Shown here: positions 9,179 to 18,512 of the stretch, one piece after another
How the letters are laid out: the number at the start of each line of letters is the position of its first letter
Numbering within the stretch: position 1 is the stretch's first letter
Assembly (NCBI RefSeq): GCF_003217495.1
Contig: NZ_QJSW01000008.1
Coordinates: 62,001-126,000 of the forward strand
Reading direction: 5' to 3'
Length of the DNA stretch: 64,000 bases
Source of the DNA: Paenibacillus barcinonensis
Lineage (GTDB): Bacteria; Bacillota; Bacilli; Paenibacillales; Paenibacillaceae
The notes under the pieces: generated by a model
Database searches by the model: none
Seen by the model: the letters and a program-made list of their open reading frames with translations, nothing else
What the model was told of the DNA's origin: nothing
Position numbers and translations under genes: made by a program

Positions 9179-11062
9179 TTACACCATCACTTTGCAGATA
9201 TCGTTTGTGAACTCAACCGGGTCCTGAATCGGCAGGCCCTCAATCAGTAGCGCTTGATGGTACAGCAAGCTGGTGTACAAGCTCAATTTCTCTTTATCCT
9301 GTGCAAAAGCATCCTTCAACGATTTGAACACATCATGGTTCACGTTGATCTCCAGCACTTTATCCGCCTGTACATCGCCGCTGTTCGGCATCGCTTTGAG
9401 CACCTTCTCCATCTCGATCGTCAGCTCACCCTCTGTGGACAAACATACCGGATGGCTGCGAAGACGTTTGGATGCCTTCACCGCTTTGACTTTACCTGCC
9501 AATTGCTCCTGCATCGCTTCGAACAATGCCTTGTTGTCATTATCCTGTGCCTCGTTCTCTTCCTTCTCGGCACTATCTTCAATACCCAAATCTCCGCTGG
9601 AGATAGATTTGAACTCTTTCTCCTTATAGTTCGTGATCATTTTGATCGCGAACTCGTCAATATCGTCCGTAAAGTAGAGGACTTCGTATCCTTTTTCCAA
9701 TACGCCCTCGATCTGTGGAAGCTTCTCGATTCGGCTGATGGACTCACCCGCAGCATAATAGATGTACTTCTGATCCTCCGGCATTCTGGAAACATACTCA
9801 TCCAGGCTCACCAGCTTGTTTTCCTTGGAGGACGTGAATAGCAGCAGATCCTGCAGTGTATCCTTGTTTGCGCCATAATCGCTGTATACGCCGTATTTCA
9901 GCTGACGACCAAACGCTTGATAGAACTTCTCATAGTTCTCACGCTCGTCTTTGAGCAGACTTTGCAGCTGGCCTTTGATTTTGTTCTTGATGTTTTTGGC
10001 AATCAGGCTAAGCTGACGGTCATGCTGCAGCATCTCGCGGGAGATGTTCAGGGACAGGTCCTCGGAATCCACCATGCCCTTCACAAAACCGAAGTAATCC
10101 GGCAGAAGGTCGCCGCACTTATCCATGATCAATACGCCATTGGAGTATAACTCCAGACCTTTTTCATACTCTTTGGTGTAATAGTCAAACGGCGTGTTCT
10201 CCGGGATGAACAGAATTGCATTGTATACCACCGCACCGTCCGCGCTAATGTGCAGGTGTTTGAGCGGCTTGTCAAAACCGTACCGTTTCTCCATATAGAA
10301 ATTAGTATAGTCCTCTTCGGTCAGCTCGCTTTTATTTTTACGCCAGATTGGCACCATGCTGTTGACGGTTTGCTCTTCCTTGTAATCCTCGAACTCGTTC
10401 TCCGTACCTTCCTTCGGACGATGATTGGTCACATCCATTTTGATCGGGTAACGAATAAAATCGGAGTATTTCTTGATGATGGATCTCAGGCGGTACTCTT
10501 CCAAAAACTCGTCATAGGAGTCCTCTTCGGTGTTTGCTTTGATGGTCAAAACAATCTCTGTACCTACGCTGTCTTTCTCAGCAGGTGTAATTGTATACCC
10601 GTCGGCACCTTCAGATTCCCATCTCCATGCTTCGTCGCTGCCCAGCGTTTTACTGGTTACAGTCAGCTTGTCCGCTACCATAAACGCAGAGTAGAAACCA
10701 ACGCCGAATTGACCGATGATGTTGTGGCCGTCTTTGGCTTCGTTTTCTTTTTTAAATGCCAGGGAACCACTCTTCGCGATCACACCCAGGTTGTTCTCAA
10801 GCTCTTCCTGTGTCATACCAATCCCGGTGTCAGTAAGAGTGAGCGTGCGGTTTTCCTTGTCAATCGTGAGTTTAATGAAGTAATCCTCTTTGTTGAATAC
10901 GAGTGTATCGTCGGTCAGTGCTCTGTAATAGATTTTGTCAATCGCATCACTGGAATTGGAGATCAGCTCTCTGAGGAAAATTTCCTTTTGGGTATAAATG
11001 GAGTTGATCATCATATCCAGCAAACGTTTGGATTCCGCTTGAAACTCTTTTTTAATCGCCAT
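9179..11062 (-). CDS. htpG: Molecular chaperone HtpG (Hsp90)
   Basis: A 627-aa cytosolic Hsp90 that folds and remodels client proteins in an ATP-driven cycle. The GHKL ATP site is clear: '[12 protein letters not shown]' (32-43), 'DTGIGM' (78-83), '[12 protein letters not shown]' (117-128). The middle domain has '[10 protein letters not shown]', and the length matches HtpG of Bacillota. The start is ATG 11062 with AAAGGAG upstream. An in-frame extension of 30 codons upstream is not conserved and would cover the leader. A sigma-A promoter and a perfect CIRCE operator precede it, so HrcA repression and heat induction are expected. In B. subtilis htpG is not CIRCE-controlled, which makes this arrangement notable. 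Confidence 0.96.
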   Translation of the reverse strand: MAIKKEFQAESKRLLDMMINSIYTQKEIFLRELISNSSDAIDKIYYRALTDDTLVFNKEDYFIKLTIDKENRTLTLTDTGIGMTQEELENNLGVIAKSGSLAFKKENEAKDGHNIIGQFGVGFYSAFMVADKLTVTSKTLGSDEAWRWESEGADGYTITPAEKDSVGTEIVLTIKANTEEDSYDEFLEEYRLRSIIKKYSDFIRYPIKMDVTNHRPKEGTENEFEDYKEEQTVNSMVPIWRKNKSELTEEDYTNFYMEKRYGFDKPLKHLHISADGAVVYNAILFIPENTPFDYYTKEYEKGLELYSNGVLIMDKCGDLLPDYFGFVKGMVDSEDLSLNISREMLQHDRQLSLIAKNIKNKIKGQLQSLLKDERENYEKFYQAFGRQLKYGVYSDYGANKDTLQDLLLFTSSKENKLVSLDEYVSRMPEDQKYIYYAAGESISRIEKLPQIEGVLEKGYEVLYFTDDIDEFAIKMITNYKEKEFKSISSGDLGIEDSAEKEENEAQDNDNKALFEAMQEQLAGKVKAVKASKRLRSHPVCLSTEGELTIEMEKVLKAMPNSGDVQADKVLEINVNHDVFKSLKDAFAQDKEKLSLYTSLLYHQALLIEGLPIQDPVEFTNDICKVMV

Positions 11063-11183
11063 GAATGAAGTGCTCCTTTCAGAATTGGGTATCGAATGAC
11101 CAGGTTGACAATAACGACATGCACAGCACGTTCGCCTTCCCAACAATATCATTCCATATGTAATGGTGTATTTGCTTATCCTG

Positions 11184-11210
11184 TTAGCACTCGAATGACC
11201 AGAGTGCTAA
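11184..11210 (-). promoter_or_regulatory. CIRCE operator (HrcA binding site) of htpG
   Basis: A perfect TTAGCACTC-N9-GAGTGCTAA inverted repeat, the canonical CIRCE element bound by the heat-shock repressor HrcA. It begins 12 bp past the -10 box of the htpG promoter and about 120 bp before the start codon. Confidence 0.95.
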
Positions 11211-11222
11211 ACCCTTCTTTTT

Positions 11223-11251
11223 ATATAACATATGGGAAAATTGGGTGTCAA
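11223..11251 (-). promoter_or_regulatory. Sigma-A promoter of htpG
   Basis: On the minus strand TTGACA (11251-11246) is followed after exactly 17 bp by TTATAT (11228-11223), and then directly by the CIRCE element. Position and spacing fit a repressible vegetative promoter. Confidence 0.85.
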
Positions 11252-11596
11252 TACGATTGAGGTTATTTTAACAAAATGATTAAGATTTTACTGGTGCCAC
11301 TGGACGGAAAACTACCGTCTGATCGCCTTCATCCCGGCTTCCCTCCCTATAAGAGGGCTTCACCGTCCATGACATTGGTGGATCGAACTCCATCCTATAT
11401 CCCAGTGTAACGCACTTGCCTCAGTAGCACAAAAACCGCCACGGAGCGAAGTCCGGGACGGCATGGCAAAACTAGATAATCGAAAGAGCAGCCAGCGTGT
11501 TCGTGTAAAACCGAGTGGCATTAGCAGCAATGCTGGTACACGGCTGCAAAACAACTTGCTTTACTGATCTAACAGCAAAACTGCGATAATGGTATA

Positions 11597-11753
11597 GAGC
11601 TTCAAATGCTGTCAGCAGAGCTTCATGCGCTGCTGCCTAGATTCAAGAGCTACTGCATAGCTTCGAGGGCTGGTCCCAATGTTCCAAGCCTTGCTGTCTA
11701 GCTTCTAGCACTATGCCTGAATCCGTAGCAATACTTCTATCTTCTAGCGCCGA
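11597..11753. repeat. Degenerate 20-22 bp tandem repeat
   Basis: About seven consecutive units share the pattern GcTTC-n-AgnGCT-n-CTG-YCTA. Each begins with GAGCTTC, GATTC, GCTTC or GTTCC at 20-22 bp spacing. The units are strongly diverged. No reading frame runs through them convincingly. Confidence 0.55.
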
Positions 11754-11804
11754 GATCATCCACCAGACCTGACGCAGAAGACCTGACAATGAAACGGAGA
11801 CTTT

Positions 11805-11830
11805 CGCTAACGATCGCCAGAGACGCTGAC
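11805..11830 (+). repeat. Isolated copy of the CTAACGATC short repeat
   Basis: CGCTAACGATCGCCAGAGACG matches the unit clustered at 8874-9074. It lies just past the stop of the oligopeptide permease gene. Confidence 0.5.
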
Positions 11831-11852
11831 TGTTAAAGCTCCAGTGCACGAC

Positions 11853-12752
11853 TTACTTCTTCGCCATCTTGGGATCAAGGGTGTCACGCAGACCATCGCC
11901 CATCAGGTTGAATCCCAGCACGGTCAGCATAATCGAAAGACCAGGGAAAACAAGGGTCCACGGAGCCTTTTGAATAAACTGACGGGAATCGGACAGCATT
12001 TTGCCCCATTCCGGGTCTGGCGGCTGTGCTCCCATGCCAAGAAACCCGAGTGCAGCAGCCTCAATGATCGCCGTGCCAATGCCTAACGTGCCCTGCACAA
12101 TAAGCGGTGTAAGACTGTTCGGTAATATATGCCGGAACAAAATACGTGCATTACCCGCTCCCAGCGTGCGTGCCGAGGTAATAAATTCCTCCTGACGCAA
12201 ACTGAGCACCCGTGACCGCACCAGCCGTCCATAGGTTGGAATGTTCACAATGGCAATCGCGAGTAGCGCATTCTGGAGTGAGGGCCCCAGAATAGCCACA
12301 ATCGCAATCGCCAGCAGAATGGCTGGAAATGCCAGCAAAATATCAAACAGACGGGAGATCAGCATATCCGCCCATTTACCATAAAACCCGGCAACCAGCC
12401 CCAGCAGCGCTCCCGCGATGATGGAACCAATGACCGAGAAAAAACCGACCCACAGCGATATTCGTGCCCCATGCAGCACACGGGAGAACACATCTCGTCC
12501 CAGATCATCCGTTCCAAACCAGTGCGCTGCCGAAGGGGCCTGAAGTCGGTCCTTCAGCACCTGCTCTTTGTAGTCATATGGTGCGATATACGGTGCAAGA
12601 AAGGCCACAATGATGAAAAAAGCAATAATAAGCAAACCCGCCAAAGCAAGTCGATTCCGCCGAAAAGTCCTCCATGCCTCACGCCAGGGGCCTGACCTGA
12701 TCGTGCGTACTGCGTCAACAGTTTGTCCAGTATTGGTCGACAATTTGGCCAT
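11853..12752 (-). CDS. Oligopeptide/dipeptide ABC transporter permease (DppC/OppC type)
   Basis: A 299-aa inner-membrane permease with the OppC-type N-terminal domain ('FRRNRLALAGLLIIAFFIIVAFLAPYIAPYDY', about 29-60). Its five further membrane segments include the EAA loop 'EAAALGFLGMGAQPPDPEWG' (about 229-248) that contacts the ATPase. The signature 'HWFGTDDLGRDVFSRVLHGAR' typical of DppC proteins lies at about 77-97. It is the last gene of a binding protein - permease B - permease C operon on the minus strand. No ATPase gene follows. Confidence 0.92.
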   Translation of the reverse strand: MAKLSTNTGQTVDAVRTIRSGPWREAWRTFRRNRLALAGLLIIAFFIIVAFLAPYIAPYDYKEQVLKDRLQAPSAAHWFGTDDLGRDVFSRVLHGARISLWVGFFSVIGSIIAGALLGLVAGFYGKWADMLISRLFDILLAFPAILLAIAIVAILGPSLQNALLAIAIVNIPTYGRLVRSRVLSLRQEEFITSARTLGAGNARILFRHILPNSLTPLIVQGTLGIGTAIIEAAALGFLGMGAQPPDPEWGKMLSDSRQFIQKAPWTLVFPGLSIMLTVLGFNLMGDGLRDTLDPKMAKK

Positions 12753-12859
12753 ACAGGTTCTCCTTTGCTGAACTTATATAAGTTGAACTACGTATTGTAC
12801 CGTTTTCTTACTTCAAGCGGTCTGCCTGCACATGAGCTTCTTCCCGCAAATTCGACTCC

Positions 12860-13864
12860 TTACTTATAACTGATCCTCGGATCAAACACCGCATACAGCA
12901 GATCTACAATCAGGTTGATGACCACGAAAAAGAAAGCCACAATCAGAATTCCGCTCTGAATCACGGGATAGTCCCGCGAACTGATTGCTTCATATATATA
13001 ACGTCCAACACCCGGCCAGGCAAAGATCGTTTCTGTCAGCACCGCACCGCCCAGCAGCGACCCGGTCTGTATACCGATGACGGTCAGCACGGGAATAAAT
13101 GCATTTTTGAGTGCATGTCCGTATACGACAAAAAACGGCCCCAAGCCTTTCGCCTTGGCGGTACGAATATAATCCGAGCTCATCACTTCCAGCATGCTGG
13201 AACGGGTCATCCGCGCAATAACAGCCATCGGAATCGTGCCCAGTGCCACACTTGGCAAAATCAGATGTTTGGTCACCGTCCACAGCTGATCCCAGCGTCC
13301 CGCAAGCACGGTGTCCAGCACATACAAACCTGTAATCGCATCCACCGGATCACGCGCATTCATGCGTCCGATCGACGGGAGCCACTGCAGCTTGTTCGCA
13401 AACAGCCACTGCTCCATGAGACCCAGCCAGAAAATGGGCATGGATACCCCGACAAGAGCGATGACCATACAGCAATAATCAAACCAGGAGTTATGCTTCC
13501 AGGCACTGATAATGCCAGCATTCACCCCAATAATAATGGCAAACAGCATACTCGCCATCGTGAGTTCAAGCGTTGCAGTCAGATAAGGGCCAATTTCCTG
13601 GGCAATAGGCACCTTGGTGCGAATGGAAGTGCCCAGATCCCCTTTCAGCAAGTCGCCCAGATAAGCGAAGTATTGCTGGAACCAGGGTTTATCAAGTCCG
13701 AGTTGGTCCCGGAGGGCCTGCTTGGACTGTTCGGTTGCTTTTTGCCCCAGAATCGTCTCGGCCGGATCACCAGGTATCGCATGAATGATCGAAAAAACGA
13801 TTAGCGTCATGCCCAGCAGAACGGGCAGCAGTACCAGCACACGTTTGACAATATAGCTGTTCAA
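12860..13864 (-). CDS. Oligopeptide/dipeptide ABC transporter permease (DppB/OppB type)
   Basis: A 334-aa permease opening with the family N-terminus 'NSYIVKRVLVLLPVLLGMT'. A periplasmic-type loop ('IPGDPAETILGQKA') follows, and then the permease domain with the EAA loop ('TAKAKGLGPFFVVYGHALKN'). The start is taken as TTG 13864, with AGGTGAT 6 nt upstream and alignment to the usual DppB beginning. The frame stays open to 13939, so a longer form cannot be excluded. It is the middle gene of the operon, 107 bp from the next permease. That gap contains a piece (12773-12795) resembling the end of the long palindromic element. Confidence 0.9.
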   Translation of the reverse strand: MNSYIVKRVLVLLPVLLGMTLIVFSIIHAIPGDPAETILGQKATEQSKQALRDQLGLDKPWFQQYFAYLGDLLKGDLGTSIRTKVPIAQEIGPYLTATLELTMASMLFAIIIGVNAGIISAWKHNSWFDYCCMVIALVGVSMPIFWLGLMEQWLFANKLQWLPSIGRMNARDPVDAITGLYVLDTVLAGRWDQLWTVTKHLILPSVALGTIPMAVIARMTRSSMLEVMSSDYIRTAKAKGLGPFFVVYGHALKNAFIPVLTVIGIQTGSLLGGAVLTETIFAWPGVGRYIYEAISSRDYPVIQSGILIVAFFFVVINLIVDLLYAVFDPRISYK

Positions 13865-14072
13865 CTCCAGATCACCTGCCCTAAACGTATCATGCGTATG
13901 ATTCATATAAGCGAGATAAGAAAAAGCACTGGCAAACACACATGCTTTGGAGCGTCACTTCCAGGATGCAGAATCATCTAACAAGCATTGCATGTCCACC
14001 AGTGCATTTGCCCTGGTTACACTGTCATTTGTGCCTTAGCTTTGTTTGATTTTAATTTGGTTTGGTTTCGTT

Positions 14073-15728
14073 TCACTCAAAATAAGCTCCCGCATACGAT
14101 TCCGTTCCCAGCGGAGACGTCACAAATCCTTTCAGATTCGCTTTTCCAGCCAAAATCGGCGTGGTATGCACAAGCGGAATCCACGGCGCGTCCTCCTTGA
14201 TGATTACCTGAGCCTGTTTGTACAGTTCAGCACGCTTGTCCTGATCCGTCTCCTGCTGCGCTTTCGTCAACAAACCGTGCAGTTCCTCATTCACATAGTA
14301 GCTGCGGTTGTTGCCCGGAATAGCGTCCTTGTCCAGCAGGGTGTAGAGGAAGTTATCCGGGTCACCGTTGTCTCCCGTCCAACCGAGCATGTAAATATCG
14401 TCTTTCTCCCCGGCTTTGGAATCGTCCAGATAGGTTGCCCACTCGGGGGATTCAATGTTTGTTTTTACACCAATTTTCTCAAAATCCGCCTGAATGGCCT
14501 CCGCTACCTTTTTGCCATCCGGCATGTATGGACGGGATACAGGCATCGCATAAAATGTCACCGGATCAGGCAATCCGTCAGGGTAGCCCGCTTCGGCCAG
14601 TAAAGCTTTTGCCTTTTCCAGATCATAGGTATAATCTTCAATCGTATCATTGTAGCCCCATAACGTTGGAGGCATCGGGTTGACCGCTGGCTTCGCCTGT
14701 CCCGCAAAGAAGGCGTCGATCAGAGCCTGTTTGTTCACAGCATGGTTCAGTGCTTGTCTGACTTTGACGTTATCAAACGGTTTTTTCTTAAAATTAAACC
14801 CGAGATACGCCACGTTGAACGGTGGACGCTCAATCTTCTGCAGCTCGCTGTTGCTCTCCAGAATAGACAGATCATCCGGGTTCAGATCCTCCATCACATC
14901 AATCTCGCCATTTTGCAATGCGTTAAAACGAGCGGTGTTATCCGGAATAGAGCGCACGATCACCTTGTTCAGCTTCGGCAGTCCTTCCCTCCAGTAATTT
15001 GCATTTTTCTCCAGCGTGATAGAGTCATTCCGCTTCCACTCTTTGAATACAAATGGACCGGTGCCTACAGGCTCGCTCTTGAAGTTCTCCTTTTTCTCCT
15101 GAATTGCGGTTGGACTGGCAATCCCGAATGAGGTCATCGCAATATTTTGCAGGAAAGGGGCTTGCGGCTGGTTCAGGGTAAACTCAACCGTTGTCTCATC
15201 CAGCGCCTTCACTTCCTTGATCACACGACTGCCCTCTGGCCCAAACATCGAATCGTAATAATCGAAGGAATCGCCTTCGAATTTATATTCACTTGCCGAA
15301 TCACTCCAGCGATTAAAATTGAACACAACCGCATCTGCATTAAAGTCCGTACCATCATGGAACTTGACCCCGGATTTCAGCTTGAACACATACTTCAGTC
15401 CGTCCGCCGAAATCTCCCAGCTCTCTGCCAATCCTGGCACGACCTCGGTTCCACCCTGCTTGTAATCGAGAAGTGAATCAAACACCTGATGCCCGATTTT
15501 GAGCGATTCCCCATCGGTAACAATAGCCGGGTCAAGCGCAACCGAGTCTCCACCACGTCCCATAATCATCGTATCCTGAGCGGCTGCTTCCGTAGGAGGA
15601 TTATTGCCTTCCGCTGGTGCCGGCGTACCCTCACCGCCATCCTTGCTGCTGGAGCAGCCAGACAATACAAGTACCGTGCTCAGTGCCAACGTCAGTAAAC
15701 CGGACATCCATTTTTTTCTCATTCGCAT
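14073..15728 (-). CDS. Peptide ABC transporter substrate-binding lipoprotein (SBP family 5)
   Basis: A 551-aa extracellular binding protein. The lipobox 'LVLSGC' (Cys about residue 25) follows a basic, hydrophobic signal. A Gly/Pro/Thr-rich spacer and a family-5 solute-binding domain follow, with signatures 'YKFEGDSFDYYDSMF', 'PVGTGPFVFKEW' and 'RQALNHAVNKQALIDAFF'. It binds oligopeptides or similar solutes for the two permeases downstream. The start is ATG 15728 or the ATG six bases later, and GGGAAGGGTG lies upstream of both. It is the first gene of the operon. One long palindromic repeat lies about 175 bp upstream. Confidence 0.92.
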   Translation of the reverse strand: MRMRKKWMSGLLTLALSTVLVLSGCSSSKDGGEGTPAPAEGNNPPTEAAAQDTMIMGRGGDSVALDPAIVTDGESLKIGHQVFDSLLDYKQGGTEVVPGLAESWEISADGLKYVFKLKSGVKFHDGTDFNADAVVFNFNRWSDSASEYKFEGDSFDYYDSMFGPEGSRVIKEVKALDETTVEFTLNQPQAPFLQNIAMTSFGIASPTAIQEKKENFKSEPVGTGPFVFKEWKRNDSITLEKNANYWREGLPKLNKVIVRSIPDNTARFNALQNGEIDVMEDLNPDDLSILESNSELQKIERPPFNVAYLGFNFKKKPFDNVKVRQALNHAVNKQALIDAFFAGQAKPAVNPMPPTLWGYNDTIEDYTYDLEKAKALLAEAGYPDGLPDPVTFYAMPVSRPYMPDGKKVAEAIQADFEKIGVKTNIESPEWATYLDDSKAGEKDDIYMLGWTGDNGDPDNFLYTLLDKDAIPGNNRSYYVNEELHGLLTKAQQETDQDKRAELYKQAQVIIKEDAPWIPLVHTTPILAGKANLKGFVTSPLGTESYAGAYFE

Positions 15729-15901
15729 ACGTACAACACCCTTCCCTGTCTCATAATGTGTGTGAAGCTTGCGTCAAAAAACGGCAACTCTGGCAGTGTG
15801 AGCAATGATGTTGTGATGGTGATGCTTTGTGTAAATGAGCAGTTCAACTTGTAGCCAATCATGAGGTAATATCTTCGTAGAATTTGAGTGCCTCGGTTAC
15901 T

Positions 15902-16105
15902 TGTATCTATATAAGTTGAAGTTAGGATTTTACACACACCACTCCGATGACAGAATAACCTTCCAATCGCTGTTATCCCCAGATTTTTTTGATCCCCTTT
16001 TCCAAAGGGGAAAATCCGGTGATAAAGGCGAACGCTCCGCTTTTTCAGGTTTTTTCTGTCCCCTCCGTTCACGCGTGTAAATACATAGCTCGACTTATAT
16101 ATTAA
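15902..16105. repeat. Long imperfect palindromic element, copy A
   Basis: About 200 bp whose two ends are inverted versions of each other: ATATAAGTTGAAG... on the left against ATATAAGTCGAGC... on the reverse complement of the right end. Next come TTTACAC(A/G)C and then GACAGAA-n-AACC. The centre has the hairpin CCCCTTT/AAAGGGG and the near-palindrome GCGAACGCTCCGC. Copies B (about 30967-31152) and C (about 52966-53116, inverted) share the core 'ATCGCTGTTATCCCCAGATT'. No transposase is present. A MITE-like element or a structured intergenic repeat are both possible. Confidence 0.75.
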
Positions 16106-16764
16106 AGGCTTTATATGCCTTTGATACCCGATTTAGAGTTTTGAAAAATTGCAGCCCAGATCGTTATTGAATTCAGACTCACATATAACCCCCTTCCAAT
16201 CGTGACGGATTAGAGGTATTGAGTGTTGCCCTATTCAAACTAAGGTCAATTAATGGCTGATCTATGACCTTATCCTATCCATAGGTGCTCCTTTAAAAAA
16301 CCAAAGACACACGTACAGGTGGACAATAGATGATCCACGACATGTAACCGGTTTTCTTTCGCTGAAGTACAATTCATTGAAATGGGCTGTTTATGTACAC
16401 AGAGTGATTTTCATGGGTGTCTGATTCATAGAAATACGAGTAGAAAAACAGAACAGATTGACGACACTACAATAACTTCGAATGTTATGGTTTTGTCATG
16501 ATGAGGGAGGTTTATCGTTAAAATCGTGGTGAAAAACATTTTGGTGTAATTTACTTTACATTACATTTACGAATTAAACAAGAGATTTAGAGTCTTATGT
16601 CTTCAACTTTGTAAGACACGTTATTTTTACTGACATTATGTACAAAAAAGGAACACAGCTCGACAATAATCGCCTGCGCTCCTTGCATTTGCTTCCCCAC
16701 ATTTCAGTTCTGTTCTATATAAGTTTGGAATAAATATGCTTACACCACGATGTGCTGATTCGAT
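16106..16764. other. Non-coding interval downstream of the lysozyme gene
   Basis: About 660 bp, AT-rich, without a supportable gene on either strand. It separates the end of the tail/lysis block from the oligopeptide transporter. I see no clear terminator directly after the lysozyme stop. Confidence 0.55.
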
Positions 16765-17754
16765 TTATTTTTTAAACAATCCTCTACGATGCATGACGGT
16801 TATAAAACGATAAAAATCGTAGCTTGCTCCGTTATCGATGCTAAACAGCGGATTTTTGGTGTCGTAGGCCAGTGCCGCATCGACTGCGGCTTTTGCCCAA
16901 ACCGGAACTTCCATCTGCTGACGTGCCTGTAAACGATCAACCTGTGCTTTAAGCGCATCAAACGCGGCCTTCTCTTCAGCTGTCATCGGTTCGCCCCCTT
17001 TCGGTGGATTCGGATTGGATGGGTTCGTTGGGTTCGATGGATTGCCAGGATTGGTTGGGTTGGATGGCTCGGTGGGGTTCGTTGGATTGGTCGGGTTCGG
17101 TGTAGCCGCTGCATATCTGGCCCTGAGCTGTGCTGCCGTCCCCTCAAATTCATTCATATCCACGTTACCGGTTATGCCGTTTACCTTCCCTGAATCCGTA
17201 TACTGCCAGAACGTCCATCGCTTCCACGCTGGCTGATCATCGGGCACACGTGAGTTACTGTAACGTGCAATCCACAGATCGTAGGTGCCCAAGGAAGCAT
17301 CAAAATTCCCGGCAAAGGAGTTACCTGTGTATATGATCGGTTTAACACCTGTAAGTCGCTGCAGTTCTGTTAAAAAGGCTTTCGCCACCGTATTCATCTG
17401 TGCTTTGCTCAGATTGCCGGGGTTATTCTCGTAATCCATCACGGGCGGCAGCTGCATCGCCTTGGCTCCCCCGACCTTGTTCAGCGTATTGGCATAATGC
17501 GCCGCTTCTGCCTTTGCGATCTCGACAGTTGTTCCGCGGAAGAAATGATAGGTTCCCACCATCATGCCCGCCGCCAGCGCACCTGTTACATTTTTCTCGA
17601 AATTCGGATCGACATAGGTTCGCCCTTCGGTAGCCTTGATAAACACAAACGTTATACCACTTGCCTTCACCTTGGCCCAGTCGATATTGCCCTGGTACCG
17701 GGAAACGTCAATGCCCTGCGTGTTGCCCGGGGTTCTGTTTTGCAAAGTTCTCAC
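16765..17754 (-). CDS. GH25 lysozyme (phage/tailocin endolysin)
   Basis: A 329-aa peptidoglycan N-acetylmuramidase. The glycosyl hydrolase 25 domain fills about residues 12-215, with catalytic carboxylates at D16 ('GIDVSRYQG') and D107/E109 ('VMDYENN'). An Asn-Pro-Thr/Ser-rich linker (about 217-250) then leads to a short C-terminal domain with a coiled stretch ('ALKAQVDRLQARQQ'). It lacks a signal peptide, so it needs the holin to reach the wall. The start is GTG 17754, and an in-frame TTG three codons later has better ribosome-binding spacing. It is the last gene of the tail block and releases the particles by lysis. Confidence 0.93.
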   Translation of the reverse strand: MRTLQNRTPGNTQGIDVSRYQGNIDWAKVKASGITFVFIKATEGRTYVDPNFEKNVTGALAAGMMVGTYHFFRGTTVEIAKAEAAHYANTLNKVGGAKAMQLPPVMDYENNPGNLSKAQMNTVAKAFLTELQRLTGVKPIIYTGNSFAGNFDASLGTYDLWIARYSNSRVPDDQPAWKRWTFWQYTDSGKVNGITGNVDMNEFEGTAAQLRARYAAATPNPTNPTNPTEPSNPTNPGNPSNPTNPSNPNPPKGGEPMTAEEKAAFDALKAQVDRLQARQQMEVPVWAKAAVDAALAYDTKNPLFSIDNGASYDFYRFITVMHRRGLFKK

Positions 17755-17910
17755 ACCCTTTATGCGGCCAATTGCCGTTTGTATATAGTAAATGCGGACG
17801 GGTTAGGGAGTGCTTGTGTGCGTGTCCCTTAGTTCATGAATGATATCAGACGACAGAGATACACGGCTTACAAGATAAAAAGCATAAACATAAGTGATGA
17901 TTGAAAGTCA

Positions 17911-17937
17911 AAAAAGCACCCAGAACGGGTGCTTTTC
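17911..17937. terminator. Intrinsic terminator between holin and lysozyme
   Basis: The stem AAAAGCACCC / GGGTGCTTTT has a 5-nt loop and A/T tails on both sides. It lies just past the holin stop on the minus strand. The lysozyme may therefore rely on read-through or its own promoter in 17755-17910. Confidence 0.75.
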
Positions 17938-17948
17938 TCATTGTTGCG

Positions 17949-18512
17949 CTACTTAGCAATTCTATCTCTTGTTTGTTCTTCATTCTTAACATCGGAATTC
18001 TCTTGATCTGTGGATTTTTCGTTGGACTGTTCATTTTCTGATGGGCGATCACTTCCACTTATGTTATCAGCCTGCGATGGAGGGGGATGTGGCAATGGCG
18101 TAGATAATGTATCCTCTCCCGCCTTTCCTTTGAGTACTTGAATCGCCTGCCGAATGACTGGTGGAATCGGAGCGCCCAGCTTGCCCCCGTTTTCAATGAT
18201 AGACAACAGCTCATTCGCGATATAAAAAAAGGCGACCGCATCCCTGAACAAATGTCCGTCTCCCAGAACACCGTCCACCAGATGAGCCACCGATACCATT
18301 GCAAATATAAATACCTTTCGTGCGATGCCAAACATGCCAACATTACTTTCAAGCTTACCCGTCATGCCCGCCGCCGCAATCCCGGTTAGGTAGTCAAGAA
18401 TGACGAAGACTAGCAATACGCCGAGCACCCCTGACCAGCCTCCAAAGAAGTAGTTTGCCGAGCTGCTCATCAGCGCAATCCCCCATCTCCATAGGTTGTC
18501 CCATCTTTCCAT
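17949..18512 (-). CDS. Phage holin family protein (Holin_4/TcdE type) with acidic tail
   Basis: A 187-aa membrane protein with about three hydrophobic segments (about 25-45, 60-80 and 85-112). The family motif 'FVILDYLTGIAAAGMTGKLESN' typical of TcdE/Holin_4 proteins begins near residue 37. Such proteins permeabilise the membrane at a set time so the lysozyme can act. The C-terminal region of about 50 aa is hydrophilic and rich in Ser, Asp, Glu and Asn, making this longer than usual holins (about 140 aa). The start is ATG 18512 behind AGGAGGTG. It follows fibre A on the same strand. Confidence 0.9.
   Translation of the reverse strand: MERWDNLWRWGIALMSSSANYFFGGWSGVLGVLLVFVILDYLTGIAAAGMTGKLESNVGMFGIARKVFIFAMVSVAHLVDGVLGDGHLFRDAVAFFYIANELLSIIENGGKLGAPIPPVIRQAIQVLKGKAGEDTLSTPLPHPPPSQADNISGSDRPSENEQSNEKSTDQENSDVKNEEQTRDRIAK

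Larger units (their letters stand above)
11252..11852. other. Non-coding interval between htpG promoter and ABC permease
   Basis: No supported gene is seen in this 600-bp interval. Short frames at 11360-11554 and 11643-11849 lack ribosome binding sites and recognisable sequence. It holds a degenerate tandem repeat (11597-11753) and one copy of the short repeat (11805-11830). Confidence 0.6.

Noticed and set aside
11360..11849. Short minus-strand frames in the htpG - permease gap
   Set aside because: They cross degenerate repeats, lack ribosome binding sites and show no family pattern.
15719..16072. 117-codon minus-strand frame upstream of the peptide-binding protein
   Set aside because: It is read through the palindromic repeat; a similar spurious frame occurs at copy B (31019-31285), showing it follows the repeat and is not a gene.
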